Positions 24,598 to 36,057 of a stretch of 64,000 nucleotides of DNA are shown here, in pieces (position 1 is the stretch's first letter; each line of letters opens with the position of its first letter). The position numbers and the translations under genes are program-made. Source of the stretch: Candidatus Brocadiaceae bacterium (GTDB lineage Bacteria; Planctomycetota; Brocadiia; SM23-32); NCBI GenBank assembly GCA_012728835.1, contig JAAYEJ010000062.1, positions 62,001-126,000 on the forward strand, in the 5' to 3' direction. The notes beneath the pieces were generated by a model that was given only the letters and a program-made list of their open reading frames with translations, was not told the origin of the DNA and ran no database searches.

Positions 24598-25404
24598 TTA
24601 CGACTCCGCCGACAGTCCCAGCAGCCGCGCCGCCGTGCCTCCCATGACCGAGTCGATGCACTCAGGTGCCAGGGCGAGCGAACGGAAGACGCGCTGGTGG
24701 TCGCGTTCGACGGACGCGATCTCGTCGTGCCGCACGCCGGTGCCGAAGATGATCCGGCCCCACAGATCGTCCGCCGCGTTCTGCTCCCACAGGGCGGCCT
24801 GGGGCGGTCTGAGCAGGTCGCCGACGAACTCCGCCCCCTTGCGGCGCAGCAGGTCGCCGGACAGGTCGAAGTGCACGTTCCCATGGTGCCGCAGCACCTC
24901 GACGGCCTCCTCGTACCACGGCCCGCCCAGCCCGACGCCGACGATGCTCAGGTTCGGGAAGCAGCGGGCCAGCGTGTCCAGGTGCATCGGGTGTGCATTC
25001 ATGGTGCGCATGCGCCGGGAGCGGTCCAGCGGCGTGGGCGGCAGCACGCACGTATGGAGGAGCAGCGGCATGCGCAGCGCCTCGGCGGCCTCGTAGAAGG
25101 GGAAGTATTCCTCGGCATCGTAGGGAGCCGACGGCCCCCAGGCGCACAGCCCGACGAAACCTGCGCGGCGGAGGCGTTCGACTGTCGCGGGCCCGTCTTC
25201 GCCCGGGTCCACGTGGGCGAACGGCAAGAACATCTCCGGGTAGGCATCGGCCTGCCTGCGAACCTCTGCGTTGGCGGCCAGCCCGTAGCGGCCCTCGCCG
25301 CCGCAGATGCACAGGCGGTCGATGCCCAGGTTCCGGGCCGTCTCCGCCAGCGCCTCGCCGTAGCCCGCGTCCTCGTAGAGGTGTGCGTGGAAGTCGATCA
25401 GCAT
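24598..25404 (-). CDS. Amidohydrolase-2 family metal-dependent hydrolase (second copy)
   Basis: A 268-residue TIM-barrel protein beginning MLIDFHAHLYED, with the metal-binding HAH at residues 6-8. Further blocks are LLLHTCVLPP, HPMHLDTLARCFPNLSIVG, GPWYEEAVEVLRHHGNVHFD and IIFGTGVRHDEI. In that last block the usual active-site Asp after FGS/T is replaced by Gly (compare FGSD in the paralogue at 15363-16178), which may affect activity. GGGGAG precedes the ATG at 25404. It heads the run amidohydrolase-propeller-phosphoesterase-lipoprotein. Confidence 0.75.
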   Translation of the reverse strand: MLIDFHAHLYEDAGYGEALAETARNLGIDRLCICGGEGRYGLAANAEVRRQADAYPEMFLPFAHVDPGEDGPATVERLRRAGFVGLCAWGPSAPYDAEEYFPFYEAAEALRMPLLLHTCVLPPTPLDRSRRMRTMNAHPMHLDTLARCFPNLSIVGVGLGGPWYEEAVEVLRHHGNVHFDLSGDLLRRKGAEFVGDLLRPPQAALWEQNAADDLWGRIIFGTGVRHDEIASVERDHQRVFRSLALAPECIDSVMGGTAARLLGLSAES

Positions 25405-25456
25405 CTGTGCTCTCCCCTGCGCGGGATCGGGTTCAGGAGCGGTCCGGCGCACCACC

Positions 25457-25484
25457 AATGTAGCACAAACCGCCGCGTTCGCAA
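25457..25484 (-). promoter_or_regulatory. Weak promoter candidate for the amidohydrolase operon
   Basis: On the minus strand TTGCGA (25479-25484), 16 bases, TACATT (25457-25462). Spacing and -35 are less good than at the other promoters in the window. Confidence 0.35.
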
Positions 25485-25513
25485 CCGCCGTTGCGGCGTC
25501 CTGCACAAGCAAG

Positions 25514-25551
25514 AACGGGAGGACGGCCGGCAAGCCGGCGGCCCTCCCGTT
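25514..25551. terminator. Hairpin, probable terminator
   Basis: Nine-base arms AACGGGAGG (25514-25522) and CCTCCCGTT (25543-25551) enclose a further CCGGC/GCCGG stem. There is no T run. It lies between two minus-strand genes. Confidence 0.4.
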
Positions 25552-25575
25552 GCAGAGGCATGGGGCGCCCCATCA

Positions 25576-25607
25576 GCCCGTTGAAGGAGTCCTTTTGTGT
25601 GGCACAG
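25576..25607. repeat. Intergenic repeat module, copy 1
   Basis: These 32 bases match 59494-59525 at 26 positions, both beginning GCCCGTTGAAG. A second shared module (GCC-rGGGCGGGCGGCT) follows after about 85 bases here but after only about 7 bases in the other copy. Confidence 0.35.
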
Positions 25608-25622
25608 GCGCCCTCGCCTGTG
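25603..25622. repeat. Short hairpin CACAGGCG/CGCCTGTG
   Basis: A perfect eight-base inverted repeat with a four-base loop lies inside the longer spacer of intergenic repeat copy 1. Confidence 0.4.
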
Positions 25623-25683
25623 GGTTCTTGCCTGCAGTCAGGCCGTTCCGGACCTGGGCCAACAGCCGAGGCCTGCCCGACGT

Positions 25684-25703
25684 GGCTTGCCCGCCAGGGC
25701 GGG
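25684..25703. repeat. Dispersed hairpin repeat, copy B
   Basis: GGCTTGCCCGCCAGGGCGGG matches 14189-14208 with one mismatch. It also forms the second module of the composite repeat shared with 59532-59546. Confidence 0.4.
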
Positions 25704-25732
25704 CGGCTGTTCCACACTTCGTCAATGGGCTG

Positions 25733-27022
25733 CTACGACGCCTTCACGTCGCCGTTCGACGCCGGCTCGGGCGAGTCATCCTCGTCCTCATCCTCGTCCT
25801 CATCCTCGTCCTCGTCTTCCTCGCTGTCCTCGTCGTCCTCCTCGTCTTCGTCCTCGTCCTGGTCGTCCTCTTCGTCGTCATCCGTCTCATCCGACGCGTC
25901 CGACGGCTCCTTGGCGGGTGTGTCCTCGAGGCCCTCGGCGCCTTCTTCCTCCTCGTCCGCTTCCTCGAAGATTTCATCGACGCCAATGCTGTCCTGCTCC
26001 TTGCGCATCAGCAGGAAGGTGATGGTGCCGGCGGTGAAGACGTAGGAGAACAGGTAGGCGATGGGCAGCAGTCGCACGCCCAGGAAGAACACGGTCAGGA
26101 TCATGCTCGGCAGGGCCGCGAGCCCTTCCCCGGCGGGCGTGATGGCCGTCCCGGACTCGCCGACGACGTAGCTGACCCAGTCCACGGTGTTCACGTAGCC
26201 GAGGTTGACCGTCCGGACGATGAGGAACATCAGCAGGTCGGTCAGTCGGAACGCGACCCAGCCCGCCACGCAGCCGACCACACCGGCGACGACCGCATAG
26301 AGGACGAACCGCCGCAGGCCCCAAAGCACGTAGCTGTAGGCCGTGCTCCAGCTCTCGAATCCGTCCTTGCCGCCCGCGCTGACGGCCGGCATCATCAGGG
26401 CGAAGCTGAGCACCCCCAGCACGAGCAGGAACACGATGACGATAGTCGATGCGAGCAGCAGGGGGAAGCCCGGGAAGACCAGCAGGATGCGGCCCGGCAC
26501 CCAGAGGGAGGCGACGAGTCCGCCGATCACGTTCAGGGCGATCAGGAAGAGGATGAACAGGAGCGGCATCATGGGGGCCATGAAGTAGGCCCTGCGCCGG
26601 GAGCGCACCATCTGGCGCGCCTCAGCCAGTGTGGGCAGGTCGTCGCGGCCGTACTCCAGGGCTGCCAGCCGGCTGATGACCCCCGCCGCCCCGGTCCACA
26701 CGTAGAGGAGGCCCACGTAGGTGAGCACCGAGAGCAGGAAGTGCACGCGGCCGGCGCAGAAGGGGTTCAGGAGTGCGCGGACACTTGCGGCGGCCCGGGC
26801 CCCTTCGCCTCCGATCAGCATGGCGATGAGGTCGTTGTCCCCGCCCGGCAGCATCCCCGGCGGGTTGACGTCGCCCAGGAGCAGGCCGTAGACCACCGCC
26901 ATGATGACGATCAAGGCGATGCTGGCGCCGACGGCCAGCAGCCCCATGCAGACCTTCTTCGCGTCGAGCGCGAGCGAGTAGGCCGACAGCAGATCCCGCC
27001 AATCCTCGGTGCGTTTTCTCAT
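25733..27022 (-). CDS. Polytopic membrane protein with long acidic C-terminal tail
   Basis: No named family was recognised. The 429-residue protein has about six long hydrophobic segments (for example VGASIALIVIMAVVYGLLLG and ASTIVIVFLLVLGVLSFALM), a conserved-looking cytoplasmic stretch ALEYGRDDLPTLAEARQMV, and a final segment of about 80 residues dominated by Asp and Glu with runs of alternating ED. The tail is coded by a GTCCTC-like simple repeat (plus strand about 25775-25890). With the last helix before it, the tail probably faces the cytoplasm. The start at 27022 follows its own promoter. It is downstream of the chaperone run but separated from it by that promoter. Confidence 0.75.
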   Translation of the reverse strand: MRKRTEDWRDLLSAYSLALDAKKVCMGLLAVGASIALIVIMAVVYGLLLGDVNPPGMLPGGDNDLIAMLIGGEGARAAASVRALLNPFCAGRVHFLLSVLTYVGLLYVWTGAAGVISRLAALEYGRDDLPTLAEARQMVRSRRRAYFMAPMMPLLFILFLIALNVIGGLVASLWVPGRILLVFPGFPLLLASTIVIVFLLVLGVLSFALMMPAVSAGGKDGFESWSTAYSYVLWGLRRFVLYAVVAGVVGCVAGWVAFRLTDLLMFLIVRTVNLGYVNTVDWVSYVVGESGTAITPAGEGLAALPSMILTVFFLGVRLLPIAYLFSYVFTAGTITFLLMRKEQDSIGVDEIFEEADEEEEGAEGLEDTPAKEPSDASDETDDDEEDDQDEDEDEEDDEDSEEDEDEDEDEDEDEDDSPEPASNGDVKAS

Positions 27023-27079
27023 CACGGTTCTCCCAACGAGCGCGTGTGTAGAACGCCGGACGTGGCTGACTGAACGGCC

Positions 27080-27108
27080 ACTGTATACACGGGCGACGGC
27101 ATTGTCAA
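27080..27108 (-). promoter_or_regulatory. Promoter of the acidic-tailed membrane protein gene
   Basis: On the minus strand TTGACA (27103-27108) and TACAGT (27080-27085), 17 bases apart. It lies directly after the yacG stop. Confidence 0.6.
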
Positions 27109-27126
27109 ACACAAAAGAGGCACTGC

Positions 27127-27333
27127 TCAACCGGCGGTGGGCTCCCCGCCGGCGCCGGGCACATCCTCGGCCGGGGGGCCGGGGATGCGGTGCTCCTCGT
27201 CGAGCCACTTGCCGAGGTCGATCAGGCGGCACCGCTCGGAGCAGAATGGGAAGAACCGCCCCGCCGCATCCGTGGAGTACACGACCGGCCTCCCGCACGT
27301 GGGACACGCTACCTGCAGTTCCTCAGGTCGCAC
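27127..27333 (-). CDS. yacG: YacG-like zinc-binding protein
   Basis: A 68-residue protein with the YacG pattern [10 protein letters not shown]...[16 protein letters not shown]: two cysteines (residues 10 and 13), then two more (31 and 35), followed by the [15 protein letters not shown] element. In Escherichia coli YacG binds zinc and inhibits DNA gyrase. The start is taken as GTG at 27333 because GGGAG lies six bases upstream and it gives the usual family length. The frame runs on upstream through non-homologous sequence overlapping fmdB, which is rejected. The C-terminal tail is Pro/Gly-rich. Confidence 0.8.
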   Translation of the reverse strand: MRPEELQVACPTCGRPVVYSTDAAGRFFPFCSERCRLIDLGKWLDEEHRIPGPPAEDVPGAGGEPTAG

Positions 27334-27374
27334 CGGATGGCTCCCTCGAACGGTTGCCGCACGGGCGCGGGGAG

Positions 27375-27659
27375 TCAGTTCCCGGCCCCCCCCGAGGCGC
27401 TGCCGCCCGACCCCGACCCCGAACCGGACCCCGAACCGGCCGTGCCGGTCGCGGCCTTCGCCGGGCTCCGCGAACCGTTCCGGTAGTCGGTGATGTAGAA
27501 GCCCGATCCCCGGAAGATGATGCCGGCGCCTCCCCCGATCAGCCGCACCAGCTTCTTCTTCCCGCACTCCGGGCATGTCTTCAGCGGCTCATCGCTCATG
27601 CCCTGAAAGGCCTCGAAGCGGTGTCCGCACTGCTTGCACTCGTAATCATAGGTGGGCAT
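27375..27659 (-). CDS. FmdB-family putative regulatory zinc-ribbon protein
   Basis: A 94-residue protein starting [16 protein letters not shown] and followed by [17 protein letters not shown], the FmdB/CxxC zinc-ribbon pattern, then [14 protein letters not shown], the other family hallmark. The last third is low-complexity Gly/Ser ([12 protein letters not shown]). FmdB proteins are named from a putative regulator of amide-degradation genes, but their general role is unclear; many lie near chaperone or translation genes, as here between grpE and yacG. No clear ribosome site precedes the ATG. Confidence 0.85.
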   Translation of the reverse strand: MPTYDYECKQCGHRFEAFQGMSDEPLKTCPECGKKKLVRLIGGGAGIIFRGSGFYITDYRNGSRSPAKAATGTAGSGSGSGSGSGGSASGGAGN

Positions 27660-27721
27660 AGGAGGTTCGATCCATGGCGCTCAAGGGCTACTGCCGCACG
27701 GCCCTGCGGAAAGTCTCCATT

Positions 27722-28342
27722 CTACGCGTCGGCATCGGGCGAGTCAATCGTCTCGTCCGCCGGCGCGGCTGCGACGATCACCTGTGCCGGACGCACAAGC
27801 GTCTCGCCGAGCAGGAAGCCCTTCTTCAGTTCCTGCACGACCGTGTGGGTCGGCACGCCCTTGACGGGCATCTGGAGTACGGCCTCGTGGTAGTCGGGGT
27901 TGAACGGCTGTCCCACCGCTTCGATCGGCCGGATGCCGACGCCGGCCAGGGCGCGGTAGAACTCGTGTTCGACCAGCCGCAGCCCTTCGATCATGCCGGC
28001 GCCGCCTTCGGAGTTCGCGGCGGCCTCCAGGGCGCGCCCCAGGCTGTCGGCAACGGGCAGGAAGTCGTCGGCAAGCGCCCTCAGAGCGACCTGGCGCGCG
28101 GCGTCCTGGAAGCGCTCGACACGCTTCTGGAGGTTCTGGTAGTCGGCCACCGCCCTCTGGAGGCGGCGGAGATACTCATCGCGCTCGCCGGCCAGGGCCT
28201 TCAACTCCTCGTACTGCGCGTAGGAGAGCGTCACACCGCCTTCGGAGTCTGCGGCGTGGCCGAAGGCCGGATTCTCGCACGCATCATCGCGTGCGGGCTC
28301 GGCCGCATCGGCCTGGGGTCGGCGGTCCTGATCATCGTTCAT
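27722..28342 (-). CDS. grpE: Nucleotide exchange factor GrpE
   Basis: GrpE releases ADP from DnaK. The 206-residue protein has an acidic N-terminal region, a long coiled coil (about residues 40-85, EELKALAGERDEYLRRLQRA, DYQNLQKRVER), and the C-terminal beta domain with the family pattern GVRPIEAVGQPFNPDYHEAV as GIRPIEAVGQPFNPDYHEAV, then GFLLGETLVRPAQVIVA. It lies 35 bases downstream of dnaJ. No dnaK is present in the window. Confidence 0.95.
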   Translation of the reverse strand: MNDDQDRRPQADAAEPARDDACENPAFGHAADSEGGVTLSYAQYEELKALAGERDEYLRRLQRAVADYQNLQKRVERFQDAARQVALRALADDFLPVADSLGRALEAAANSEGGAGMIEGLRLVEHEFYRALAGVGIRPIEAVGQPFNPDYHEAVLQMPVKGVPTHTVVQELKKGFLLGETLVRPAQVIVAAAPADETIDSPDADA

Positions 28343-28377
28343 CGTGCTGAGCCTCTACAGGGCGTGCCGGGGCGGGC

Positions 28378-29520
28378 TTACTGCTCCTCGGCCGGCGTCC
28401 CTTCACCGTAGATGTAGTCCTTGAGCTTCGCAAGGAAGCTCTTGCGCTTCTCCGATACGTTCTCTTCCTCGATCTCCGCCAGCTCGCGCAGCAGTTCCTC
28501 CTGACGGGCCGTGAGGCGGTGGGGCGTCTCGATGACCACGCGCACGAGCAGGTCGCCGCGGGCCGTGCTGTTGAGGCGCGGCAGCCCCAGCCGGCGCAGC
28601 CTCAGCACGTCGCCGCTCTGCGTGCCGGCGGGCACGTTGAGTTGCCGGGCCTCTCCGTCCAGCGACGGCACGTCGACCGCACCTCCCAGGGCGGCGGTCG
28701 GGTAGCCGATGGGCACTTCGCAGAGCAGGTCGGGACCGTTGCGCTCGAATACGTCGTGCGGCTGCACGTAGACGTCGCAGTAGAGGTCGCCGGACGGGCT
28801 GCCCGGCAGGGCCTCGCCCTCGCCGCGCACGCGCAGTCGCGTGCCCGATTCGATGCCGGCCGGCACGTGCACGGTCACCTCGACCTCCTTGCGGATGCGG
28901 CCCTGTCCGCCGCACCGGGAGCAGGGGTCGACGACGACGGTGCCCCGGCCCTGGCAGCGGGGGCAGGTCGTGCGCATGCGGAAGAAGCCCTGTCGGCTCT
29001 CGACCTGTCCGTATCCGTTGCACTGGGCGCAGGAACGCAGGCCGCCCTCGGGGGCGCCCCGCCCGTCGCATTCGCGGCAGACCTCCTGGCGCACGAGCGG
29101 GATGGCCCTCTCGACCCCGTCCAGGACCTCGCGCAGGTCCAGCTCGACCGAGACGCGCAGGTTCCGGCCGCGTCCGGGGCGACGTGCGCCGCCGCCCCCT
29201 CCGAAGAAGCCGTCGAACAGGCCCGCTCCGCCGAAGAAGTCGCTGAAGACGTTCAGAATGTCGTCGACCGAGCCGAAATCGTGCAGCGGCACGCCCTGGA
29301 GGCCGGCCCGGCCGAAGCGGTCATAGCGGCTCCGCGTCTCTTCGTTGCCGAGCACCTCGTAGGCTTCGGCCGCCTCCTTGAATCTCTCGGCGGCGGCCGG
29401 GTCGTCCTGGTTGCGGTCGGGGTGGTATTCGAGCGCCTTGCGGCGATATGCCTTCTTGATCTCGGCCTGCGAGGCATCCCTGGCGACGCCCAGCACCTCG
29501 TAGTAGTCACGGTCCGCCAT
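28378..29520 (-). CDS. dnaJ: Chaperone DnaJ
   Basis: The 380-residue protein has the full type I DnaJ layout: a J domain with YHPDRNQDD (HPD, about residues 30-40), a Gly/Phe-rich region ([15 protein letters not shown]), four CxxCxGxG zinc motifs ([32 protein letters not shown]), and the substrate-binding C-terminal domains ([18 protein letters not shown]). ATG at 29520 begins the typical [12 protein letters not shown]. It follows the second groEL by 132 bases and precedes grpE; the whole set is on the minus strand. Confidence 0.97.
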   Translation of the reverse strand: MADRDYYEVLGVARDASQAEIKKAYRRKALEYHPDRNQDDPAAAERFKEAAEAYEVLGNEETRSRYDRFGRAGLQGVPLHDFGSVDDILNVFSDFFGGAGLFDGFFGGGGGARRPGRGRNLRVSVELDLREVLDGVERAIPLVRQEVCRECDGRGAPEGGLRSCAQCNGYGQVESRQGFFRMRTTCPRCQGRGTVVVDPCSRCGGQGRIRKEVEVTVHVPAGIESGTRLRVRGEGEALPGSPSGDLYCDVYVQPHDVFERNGPDLLCEVPIGYPTAALGGAVDVPSLDGEARQLNVPAGTQSGDVLRLRRLGLPRLNSTARGDLLVRVVIETPHRLTARQEELLRELAEIEEENVSEKRKSFLAKLKDYIYGEGTPAEEQ

Positions 29521-29652
29521 CGAGCACCCGCTTCCCGCTGTGCGTCCCGCTTGCGCGGCCCAAGAAGCGTCCTTCGCGTGGCCGGCAGTGCCGGACGAGA
29601 CGGCGACCGGCCGGGGGTGCGGCATGCGCCGTCTCCGGCCGGTCCGTCGTCA

Positions 29653-31275
<1,623 letters not shown>

Positions 31276-31317
31276 CTGGATCGATTCCTCCGTCCGGTAC
31301 TGGCGAAGTGGAGAGCG

Positions 31318-31611
31318 TCAGTTCTCGACGACGGCCAGCAGGTCGCTCTCCCGCAGGATGAGAAGCTCCTTGCCGTCCACCTCGACCTCCGTGCCGCTGT
31401 ACTTCGCGAAGATCACCACGTCGCCTTTCTTGACGGTCATGGCGCCGCGCTGGCCGTTCTCCAGCACCTTGCCGGGACCGGCGGCCACGATCCTGCCCTG
31501 CTGCGGCTTCTCCTTGGCCGTGTCGGGGAGGAAGATGCCTCCGCGGGTCTTCTCGGCCTGTTCGAGGATCTCCAGCACAACGCGGTCATCCAACGGCTTG
31601 ATCTTGGCCAT
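31318..31611 (-). CDS. groES: Co-chaperonin GroES
   Basis: A 97-residue GroES with the family features [20 protein letters not shown], the mobile loop ahead of [16 protein letters not shown], and the [20 protein letters not shown] beta segment. It lies between two groEL genes, 70 bases after the GGM-tailed copy and 42 bases before the acidic-tailed one, so a single GroES probably serves both rings. Confidence 0.97.
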   Translation of the reverse strand: MAKIKPLDDRVVLEILEQAEKTRGGIFLPDTAKEKPQQGRIVAAGPGKVLENGQRGAMTVKKGDVVIFAKYSGTEVEVDGKELLILRESDLLAVVEN

Positions 31612-31681
31612 CTTGTCCGAACCTCCGAAACCTGATTTCTCGTGTGTTGCCTCTGTCCTCTGTGCTCGGCGCCGGGGGCTC

Positions 31682-33358
<1,677 letters not shown>

Positions 33359-33522
33359 TTGTCAGACCCTCCTGCGATACATTCAGGTTGAGGAACGCGT
33401 GCGAGGAAGTTCCCGCGCGGAAGAGCAAACCCCATGCCAGCGCCGCGTCTCCGGCCCGCATCCGGCACCGTGCAATGATCGCAGAGGGGCGGCTGCCCAA
33501 CCGGAAGGCGCTGACGTGCCCC

Positions 33523-33551
33523 ATTATGCCCGTTGCCGCCTGCCGGCACAA
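33523..33551 (-). promoter_or_regulatory. Promoter candidate for the chaperone operon
   Basis: On the minus strand TTGTGC (33546-33551), 17 bases, CATAAT (33523-33528). This would leave a leader of about 155 bases before groEL. A short inverted repeat GGAAC/GTTCC with a 12-base spacer lies in that leader (about 33392-33413). The minus strand has no evident heat-shock sigma motif. Confidence 0.4.
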
Positions 33552-33648
33552 GTCCCCGCCCGCCCGGCGGCCCCTCCGCCCCACCCCGCGCCCACCCGGC
33601 CGAGGTGGCAGACCCGGCGTTGCCGGTCTGTCATATTGGCAGAGGAGG

Positions 33649-35940
33649 CTACGATCCGCCGCTCTCGCCCCAGTAGGCCGCATGGCGCACGGCCGCCGAG
33701 AAGCCCTCGTGGCAGCACTCGGTGACCGCCGTCATGATCTCGCGCGCGATGATCCGCTGCCCCTGCTCGTTCGGGTGCACGAGGTACGTGGTCCCCTGCC
33801 CGTCCGGGGGCTGGAACAGTGCCTCCCAGTCCGGCATCAGCCGAAAGCGCGAGTAGAGATCCACCACCGGCACCCCCTTGCGCAGCCCCAGCCGCTTGGC
33901 CGCCGCCGCGTAGGCCCTCGAAGCGTCGGGCCGGCCGGGCACCGGCGGCGGCCCCACCAGGACCGCTTCCGCCCGGCTGCGCACCAGTACCTGGTCCAGG
34001 GCGGCCGAGAGAGCGGCCTCGAATTCGTCCACGGGTGTGCCGTTGATGACCGTGTCCGGCTGGCAGACGAGGATGACGAGGTTCGGGCTGCTCCGCGCCA
34101 GCGTGGACGCCACGTGCAGGAAGCCGGCCATGGGCTGGATGCCGGCGCTCTGCGGCGCGGCGGCGCGGCGAGGGACGAAGCGAAGGCCGCTGTAGAGGCC
34201 CTCGAGGGCCTCGGCCAGGAACTCGCCGTAGGTCCGGGCCGGGCTGCCGGGAGGGCCGCCCAGGGCGTCGTCGATGATGAGCACGTCGACCGTGGTCGAC
34301 CCGGGCTCGCACAGGCAGCGCGGCGAAGCGCCGCTGCGGGTGGCGCCGGCGGTCCGCAGGGCCACCCGCGCGCCGCCGGCACGTCGCAGTTCCCCAGAGT
34401 CGTCCAGGGCCAGATCGCGCAGCACGCCGTCGGTGCCGAGCACGACGAGGTCGTCCCGCGCGACCTCGACCCCGTGGAACTGCGCCGAGACGGTGACCCG
34501 CACGTCGTCCTCCGGCACCGGAAAGAGCACCCGCAGTGCGGTCCACCGTGCCGATTCGCCTGCGGTGCCGGGCACCGTGTTCAGCACGGTGGTCGTGCCG
34601 GCGTCGTTGCGGCCTTCGCGCCGGACGGTGGCCTGCAGAACGAACTCCTGCTCGGCGCCCCCCTGCCGCAGCACGAGGGCCTGCAGCGGCAGCACGTCCC
34701 CCGGCTGCGCAAACAGGGACGCCGGCCGCGACTGCACCTCCAGGAGCACCTCGCTGGTGGGCCGGGCCGCCGGGAACACCGGCCGGGTGACGGACGCCTC
34801 CCGGCCGTCGGCATCGCGCACGAGCAGCGTCACGGTGCGCGCCCCCGTGCCGGCGAACTCGTGGATGACCTCGGGACCCGTCGCCACGGTGCCGTCGCCG
34901 AAGTCCCACTCGAATTCCAGACTGCCGTCGGAGGACGCGGCGGCCACGCGGCTCTCGAAGCGGTAGCGGGGGAAGCCCGGCTCCCGGCCGTTGATCCGGA
35001 CGGTGTAGCAGTGTGTGGCTGTGAAGAAGGGAGAGAGCGGGTCGTCGCGCATCTCCAGCCCTTCGATGTCCGCCGGCAGGTAATGGATGAACGCGCCGGG
35101 GGGAATCAGCACGATGGCGTCCGAGGACGGCGTCTGCCAGCCCAGCTTGGCCAGTTGCCCGCCGTAGTTTTCGAAGTGGTGGTAGTGGATGCGGTAGACG
35201 CCCCGCTCAAGCCGGACCTTCCGCACGGCCCGGGGGTGGGCAGGGTCGCGCCAGGTGGTGCCGAGCACGCCGGGATCGCGCCAGCACAGCAGGTCGGCCG
35301 TGCCCTCGATGCCGAACAGCGCCCCATCGTCCGAGCTGACGGCGAACACGTAGTCCCCGCTCTCAGGGCAGTACAGCGTGCCCTCGTAGATGCTCAGGTA
35401 GAGGTCGTCCGGGCCGAAGGGATTCTCCTGGTCCCACACCTGCTTCCAGGGCTGACGGTCGTGGCGTTCGGTATGCTGGCGCACGGCGGCGGGCAGCTCG
35501 GCGGCACGGCGCAGCGGACGCGAGAGGGGGCGCGTCTCGAGGTAGAGCCCTCCCAGCGTCTCGGTCCACGGCTCGGAGGCGGGCAGGGCCTCGCCGCTCC
35601 CGTAGTAGAGGTGGAAGTGATCGCAGTCTTCGGGCGCCTGGAAGTAGACGCGAAACGCCGCCTGCTCCCCCACCTCGATTCGGTGCGGCACGGCACGGCC
35701 TGCGGGGGTCGTCACGCGGATGTCCGCACCGTCCGGCCGGCACCGCTCGCTCTGCTCGGCCAGGTCGATCTGCACCGTATTGAGTCCGCCCCGCCGGGCA
35801 GCGGGCACCGCGCTGAGCAGCAGGCGGCAGGGCATGTCCGGGGCATGCCAGTCCTCCCGGGCGCCGGCCGCGCCGCCAAGTGTCACCAGCATGGCAAGGA
35901 CGGCCACCGCCAGGGGCCGCCCGGCACGGGGTCTTCCCAT
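33649..35940 (-). CDS. Secreted PA14-like/PKD/SGNH-hydrolase-like multidomain protein
   Basis: A 763-residue exported protein. Residues 1-30 are a signal peptide (LAVAVLAMLVTLGGAAGA). Around residues 150-310 is a PA14-like module (YCPESGDYVFAVSSDDGALF, GVYRIHYHHFENYGG). A PKD-like domain follows near 335-400 (EFEWDFGDGTVATGPEVIHE), then a beta-rich region, and the C-terminal 220 residues look like an SGNH/GDSL hydrolase (VDVLIIDDALGG near its start and VHPNEQGQRIIAREI as the histidine block). The usual Gly-Asp-Ser-Leu nucleophile motif is absent; a serine in GGPPGSPART is the nearest candidate, so activity is uncertain. Such proteins often act on surface polysaccharides. The ATG at 35940 fits the signal peptide and the promoter. 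Confidence 0.7.
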   Translation of the reverse strand: MGRPRAGRPLAVAVLAMLVTLGGAAGAREDWHAPDMPCRLLLSAVPAARRGGLNTVQIDLAEQSERCRPDGADIRVTTPAGRAVPHRIEVGEQAAFRVYFQAPEDCDHFHLYYGSGEALPASEPWTETLGGLYLETRPLSRPLRRAAELPAAVRQHTERHDRQPWKQVWDQENPFGPDDLYLSIYEGTLYCPESGDYVFAVSSDDGALFGIEGTADLLCWRDPGVLGTTWRDPAHPRAVRKVRLERGVYRIHYHHFENYGGQLAKLGWQTPSSDAIVLIPPGAFIHYLPADIEGLEMRDDPLSPFFTATHCYTVRINGREPGFPRYRFESRVAAASSDGSLEFEWDFGDGTVATGPEVIHEFAGTGARTVTLLVRDADGREASVTRPVFPAARPTSEVLLEVQSRPASLFAQPGDVLPLQALVLRQGGAEQEFVLQATVRREGRNDAGTTTVLNTVPGTAGESARWTALRVLFPVPEDDVRVTVSAQFHGVEVARDDLVVLGTDGVLRDLALDDSGELRRAGGARVALRTAGATRSGASPRCLCEPGSTTVDVLIIDDALGGPPGSPARTYGEFLAEALEGLYSGLRFVPRRAAAPQSAGIQPMAGFLHVASTLARSSPNLVILVCQPDTVINGTPVDEFEAALSAALDQVLVRSRAEAVLVGPPPVPGRPDASRAYAAAAKRLGLRKGVPVVDLYSRFRLMPDWEALFQPPDGQGTTYLVHPNEQGQRIIAREIMTAVTECCHEGFSAAVRHAAYWGESGGS

Positions 35941-35979
35941 ACGCGCACGCTCCCTGTCCTGTGCAGCGGGCCAGACCGC

Positions 35980-36008
35980 ATGATAGCAGGGACAGGGGGC
36001 CGAGCCAA
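35980..36008 (-). promoter_or_regulatory. Promoter of the secreted PA14/PKD/SGNH-like gene
   Basis: On the minus strand TTGGCT (36003-36008), 17 bases, TATCAT (35980-35985). The expected leader is about 35 bases. Confidence 0.55.
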
Positions 36009-36057
36009 AGGGACGACCGCCGAACGGCACGTCCGCGGGCCTGGCAAATAGAGGGGG

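Larger units (their letters stand above)
25405..25732. other. Intergenic region of 328 bases with hairpins and repeats
   Basis: No gene was found. The stretch holds a weak promoter for 24598-25404 next to that gene, then a 38-base hairpin (25514-25551), a repeat module (25576-25607), a CACAGGCG/CGCCTGTG hairpin (25603-25622) and hairpin repeat copy B (25684-25703). On the minus strand these lie downstream of the acidic-tailed membrane-protein gene, so they may serve as its 3' end. Confidence 0.5.

Noticed and set aside
25775-25890. GTCCTC-like tract as a non-coding minisatellite
   Set aside because: It is in frame with a convincing membrane-protein gene and gives a regular acidic tail, so it was treated as coding.
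27334-27576. N-terminal extension of yacG
   Set aside because: The extension overlaps fmdB in another frame and is not YacG-like; GTG 27333 has a ribosome site and gives the normal family length.
27674-28411. A plus-strand frame with a good AGGAGG site before its ATG, opposite grpE
   Set aside because: The AGGAGG is the complement of sequence at the fmdB start; the frame lies antisense to grpE and encodes nothing recognisable.
33518-33527. CCCCATTAT on the plus strand, resembling a heat-shock sigma -10 near the chaperone operon
   Set aside because: It points away from the chaperone genes and no plus-strand gene follows; the downstream gene is on the minus strand.
33359-33648. Possible CIRCE operator upstream of groEL
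   Set aside because: No TTAGCACTC/GAGTGCTAA inverted repeat was found on either strand; only a weak five-base inverted repeat is present.
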